Source: JALYGK01 sp036259835 (GTDB lineage: Bacteria; Actinomycetota; UBA4738). From it: a stretch of DNA of 18,865 nt. Each line of letters begins with the position of its first letter. Position 1 is the stretch's first letter. The DNA lies in contig DATABA010000095.1 in the NCBI GenBank assembly GCA_036259835.1, positions 1 through 18,865 of the forward strand. The letters are read 5' to 3'. The notes beneath the pieces were generated by a model. The model was not told the origin of the DNA. It saw nothing but the letters and a program-made list of their open reading frames with translations, and did not search any database. The translations under genes were made by a program, and so were the position numbers. Shown piece by piece: positions 16,571 through 18,865 of the stretch.

Positions 16571-16999
16571 TCAGGATGGGCCGGGAGCCTCTCGACCTCT
16601 CCTCTGGGATGGCCTGCGAGCGGAAGAGGGGGTTGCCCTCGAACGGCTGGACGACGGCCGCGGCGCGCTGGTGGCCCGTTGTGAAGGTGTCCTCGCGCCG
16701 GATGGGCGTGTCGGGCTGGTCGCTTTTGCCTCGAGCCGGTCAAGCCGGGCCCTCAGGGTCTCGACGTCCTTCTTGGTGGCGACACCAATCGCCTCGATCT
16801 GCTTCACGACGTTTTGGCGAACTTCACGAACCAGGGTGGTCCCGGCTTCCTGCCACCACTCGGTCAGAGCGGACGCAGCAGTCCCGAGCTGCTGGGTCAG
16901 GTTTTCCAGGCGAGGGGCGAGTCGGGAAGAACTCTGGAGCCCTTGCGAAGAGAGCGCGTCGAGGCTGGCTCGTACGTATTTCTGCATGGCGTCCAACAT
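16571..16999 (-). CDS. small phasin-like coiled-coil protein with basic tail
   Basis: The 142-residue protein from ATG 16999 has two parts. Residues 1-92 are helical, with a coiled-coil end (VREVRQNVVKQIEAIGVATK, then KDVETLRARLDRLEA) that resembles phasins and PhaI/PhaF-type granule-associated proteins. Residues 93-142 are a Ser/Pro/Arg/Thr/Ala-rich low-complexity basic tail, reminiscent of the DNA-binding tail of PhaF. No phaC or other polymer gene is in the window, so a granule role is unproven. It takes the place of the small Rv1693-type gene just before tlyA. The open frame reaches 17224 upstream, but that part lies under the rhomboid gene. ATG at 16987 is a possible alternative start. 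No clear ribosome site is seen. Confidence 0.65.
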   Translation of the reverse strand: MLDAMQKYVRASLDALSSQGLQSSSRLAPRLENLTQQLGTAASALTEWWQEAGTTLVREVRQNVVKQIEAIGVATKKDVETLRARLDRLEAKATSPTRPSGARTPSQRATSAPRPSSSRSRATPSSARRPSQRRGREAPGPS

Positions 17000-17081
17000 T
17001 TCGGCAAGAATAGCAACGGAACGGTTGGGCGGGTGGGCGTGCTCTGCTCGCCTGCCCCGCGAACGTGAGGACCCGGAGCCG
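17000..17081. promoter_or_regulatory. divergent intergenic region, presumed promoters
   Basis: This 82-bp gap separates the minus-strand phasin-like gene from the plus-strand rhomboid gene. It must hold the rhomboid promoter and probably the promoter for the whole 17-gene minus-strand block, unless transcripts read through. A weak TATTCT-like hexamer lies on the minus strand just before ATG 16999, too close for a leader, which would suggest a leaderless transcript. No convincing -35 box was found for either direction. Confidence 0.35.
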
Positions 17082-17966
17082 ATGCTACCGCTGCGCGACG
17101 ACAACCCGACGCGGCGTCCGCCGTTCATAACGCTCGCCATCATCGCGGCGAACATCGCGGCGTTTCTCTTCTGGCAACCGACGTTCGGAACGCCGAATGA
17201 GCAGCAGGTGTTCTTCTTCTGCAATGCGCTGATCCCGTATGAGGTGACACACCAGACGAACCTCGCCGACGGCGGGGCGGAAGCGCGGCGCGAGCTGCAA
17301 GAGCAAATTTCGGAGACCGAGACGGAGGCTCGCGAAGATCAGCAGTTCCTGGATCGCGAGTGCGGGGACAAGTCGTGGTGGCAGTCGATCTTCGTCGCCA
17401 TGTTCCTTCATGGCGGATGGCTGCATATCGGCGGCAACATGTTGTACCTCTGGATCTTCGGGAACAACGTCGAGGACAAGCTCGGTGTCCTTGCCTACCC
17501 GCTGTTCTACCTGGCCTCTGGCGTTGCCGCGACGGTTGCACAGATCGCGTTGTCGCCCGACTCGATCATTCCCAACCTCGGAGCGTCCGGCGCGATCGCG
17601 GGAGTCCTCGGCGCCTATCTGTTCATGTTCCCGAGGCGGCGAATCCTGACGTTGGTCATTTTCTTTTTCATCACGTTCGTGTACCTCCCGGCATGGCTGG
17701 TACTCGGAGGGTGGTTCGTCCTTCAGCTCTTCAGCGGTGTAGGAGAGTTGGGACGAGAGATCGGTGCGGGAGGCGGCGTGGCGTTCTGGGCTCATATTGG
17801 TGGGTTCGTCTTCGGCGCCCTCGCCGCGATCTTGTTCTTCCCCAAGGAGCGGTACGGCGCACTCCCTCCACCGCGGCGACCCGACTACACCGGCCGACGG
17901 TGGGGTGGTTTCGGAAGCAGGCGCCCTCTCCCTCCGGACGAAGACGAAGGCTGGCGCCCCTACTGA
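17082..17966 (+). CDS. rhomboid family intramembrane serine protease
   Basis: A polytopic membrane protease that cleaves membrane proteins inside the bilayer. The 294-residue protein starts at ATG 17082, with GGAG four bases upstream. It has the first helix at about 16-32, the L1 segment AMFLHGGWLHIGGNMLYLWI (106-125), the catalytic Ser169 in GASGAIAG and His238 in AHIGGFVFG, and the rest of the six-helix core. L1 carries a charged insert of about 45 residues (55-99, Glu/Arg-rich with Cys94), longer than in GlpG. The C-terminus is an Arg/Pro/Gly-rich cytoplasmic tail from about 255. The frame is open upstream to 16671, but that region is tlyA-side antisense sequence. It is the only complete plus-strand gene here. 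Its substrate is unknown. Confidence 0.93.
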   Translation: MLPLRDDNPTRRPPFITLAIIAANIAAFLFWQPTFGTPNEQQVFFFCNALIPYEVTHQTNLADGGAEARRELQEQISETETEAREDQQFLDRECGDKSWWQSIFVAMFLHGGWLHIGGNMLYLWIFGNNVEDKLGVLAYPLFYLASGVAATVAQIALSPDSIIPNLGASGAIAGVLGAYLFMFPRRRILTLVIFFFITFVYLPAWLVLGGWFVLQLFSGVGELGREIGAGGGVAFWAHIGGFVFGALAAILFFPKERYGALPPPRRPDYTGRRWGGFGSRRPLPPDEDEGWRPY

Positions 17967-17982
17967 GGCGGTTCCCTTATCG

Positions 17983-18865
17983 CTACAAGCTCAGCGTCAT
18001 TGCGACCGCTGAAGCGGGACATTCACCCGCGGCCTGGGCGCTCTGTTGAATGGAGCGGGGCAGCTCCGACCGCTCGATCCGTTCAAATCCCAACCGCTCG
18101 AAGAAGGGCCCGGCGGATTCGGTAAAGAGCACCGCGTGATCGATCCCGCGCCGGCGAGCCCCGTGCAGCGCAGCCGCCACGACCAGCAGCCCGAGTCCCT
18201 GTCCTCGGAGGTCCTCTCGAACCGCCACCGAGCGGAGAAGCCCCGTCGGTCCGAAGTCCTCGACACACGCCGTCGCGGTCAGCCGACCGTCGTCGTGAGA
18301 AACGATCGTGGTAGGCAAACGCTCTTTTGTCCCGGTGGGGTTCAGGCCGGAGGACGAAACCAATTGCTCGATTCCGGGAGCATCGTCCGAGTTGGCGAGC
18401 CGAGGACGGGCAGGCGTCACGCCCTGAAGCAGCACCGAAACGTCCGACCCGACGTAGATGGGGAGCTCCGAGCTCCGGACCAGTTCGCTCGTCCGAGCAG
18501 CGCCGGTCCATACGAGCACCGAATCCCATCGCATCGCGGCCGCCCCGGCCACGTCCGTGTCCAGCCGGTCACCGACCACCAGCGGTTGCCGGGCGCCGGT
18601 CATCCTCTGTGCCGCCTCGAACAACGGGCGGGATGGCTTCCCGACGATGACCGGTGAAGCCCCCGTGGTGGCCACGATCGCGGCGAGAAGAGCGCCCGCC
18701 CCGGGCCACAGCCCATCGGGCGCAGGGTAGGACACGTCGCCGTTCGTGGCGATGAGCCTGGCCCCACGCTCCACAAGCAGCGAGGCGGTTCGGAGCTTCG
18801 AGTAATCGGCCGAGCGGTCGATCCCCACGATGACCAGGTCAACGCTGTGGGGCTCGCCGTCCTGG
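17983..18865 (-). CDS. HAD-IIA phosphatase fused to a GNAT domain (5' end outside window)
   Basis: The frame is open to the right edge, where it reads SVDLVIVGIDRSADYSKLR, typical inside NagD/PGP-type HAD-IIA phosphatases, so the gene continues beyond the window and the nucleophile motif is not visible. Present are ATNGDVSYPAPDGLWPGAGA, the Lys in VGKPSRPLFE, and GDRLDTDVAGA with the metal Asp residues. From about 140 residues before the stop the sequence becomes a GNAT domain with RSVAVREDLRGQGLGLLVV and FFERLGFER. The M. tuberculosis homologue by position, Rv1692, is a glycerol-3-phosphate phosphatase of the same HAD-IIA family, so a glycerol-phosphate or glycolytic by-product phosphatase is likely. 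It ends 16 bp from the convergent rhomboid stop. Confidence 0.88.
   Translation of the reverse strand, partial: QDGEPHSVDLVIVGIDRSADYSKLRTASLLVERGARLIATNGDVSYPAPDGLWPGAGALLAAIVATTGASPVIVGKPSRPLFEAAQRMTGARQPLVVGDRLDTDVAGAAAMRWDSVLVWTGAARTSELVRSSELPIYVGSDVSVLLQGVTPARPRLANSDDAPGIEQLVSSSGLNPTGTKERLPTTIVSHDDGRLTATACVEDFGPTGLLRSVAVREDLRGQGLGLLVVAAALHGARRRGIDHAVLFTESAGPFFERLGFERIERSELPRSIQQSAQAAGECPASAVAMTLSL

Noticed and set aside
16671..17081. Upstream extension of the rhomboid frame
   Set aside because: It overlaps the phasin-like gene antisense. ATG 17082 has a ribosome site and starts the expected N-terminus.

Overview
The window is 18.9 kb of GC-rich bacterial chromosome. Almost all of it is one dense minus-strand block of housekeeping and cell-envelope genes. 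The order HAD-GNAT phosphatase, tlyA, nadK, steA, steB, pyrG, xerD, scpA, scpB, rluB, cmk, der matches the Mycobacterium tuberculosis Rv1692-Rv1713 neighbourhood, so the source is most likely an actinobacterium. The departures suggest a deep-branching or uncultured lineage: no recN between nadK and steA, no parA-like gene before scpA, an alanine dehydrogenase between pyrG and xerD, and deoB directly after xerD, as in Bacillus. This assignment is inferred from gene order and protein families, not from a database search.

Layout, read 5'->3' on the minus strand from the right edge. A HAD-IIA phosphatase fused to a GNAT domain runs off the right end. A rhomboid protease (17082-17966) is the only complete plus-strand gene and sits between that phosphatase and the main block. 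The block starts near 17.0 kb with a small phasin-like protein. It continues through tlyA, nadK, a degenerate M23/LytM-like membrane protein, steA, steB, a GT2 glycosyltransferase, a GT4 polyprenyl-phosphate phosphosugar transferase, pyrG, ald, xerD, deoB, an M50 site-2-type protease, scpA, scpB, rluB, cmk and der (ending at 284). The largest gap inside the block is 91 bp, several neighbours overlap by 4 bp (GTGA or TTGA), and I saw no convincing internal terminator. About 12 of the 19 genes with a visible start appear to use GTG or TTG.

Functionally the block joins ribosome and RNA maturation (TlyA, RluB, Der), nucleotide and cofactor supply (PyrG, Cmk, NadK, DeoB), chromosome segregation (XerD, ScpA, ScpB), and a cell-separation/envelope module (M23-like protein, SteA, SteB, GT2, GT4). 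The last module is the most interesting part. It holds SteA and SteB, a LytM-like protein whose first zinc ligand is out of register, and two lipid-linked-sugar enzymes in one tightly packed or overlapping run.

The left edge (1-283) differs. It contains the 3' end of a plus-strand CDS, a hairpin-rich stretch, and a clean 5' half of a tRNA-Pro(GGG) gene on the minus strand whose 3' half is missing from the window.
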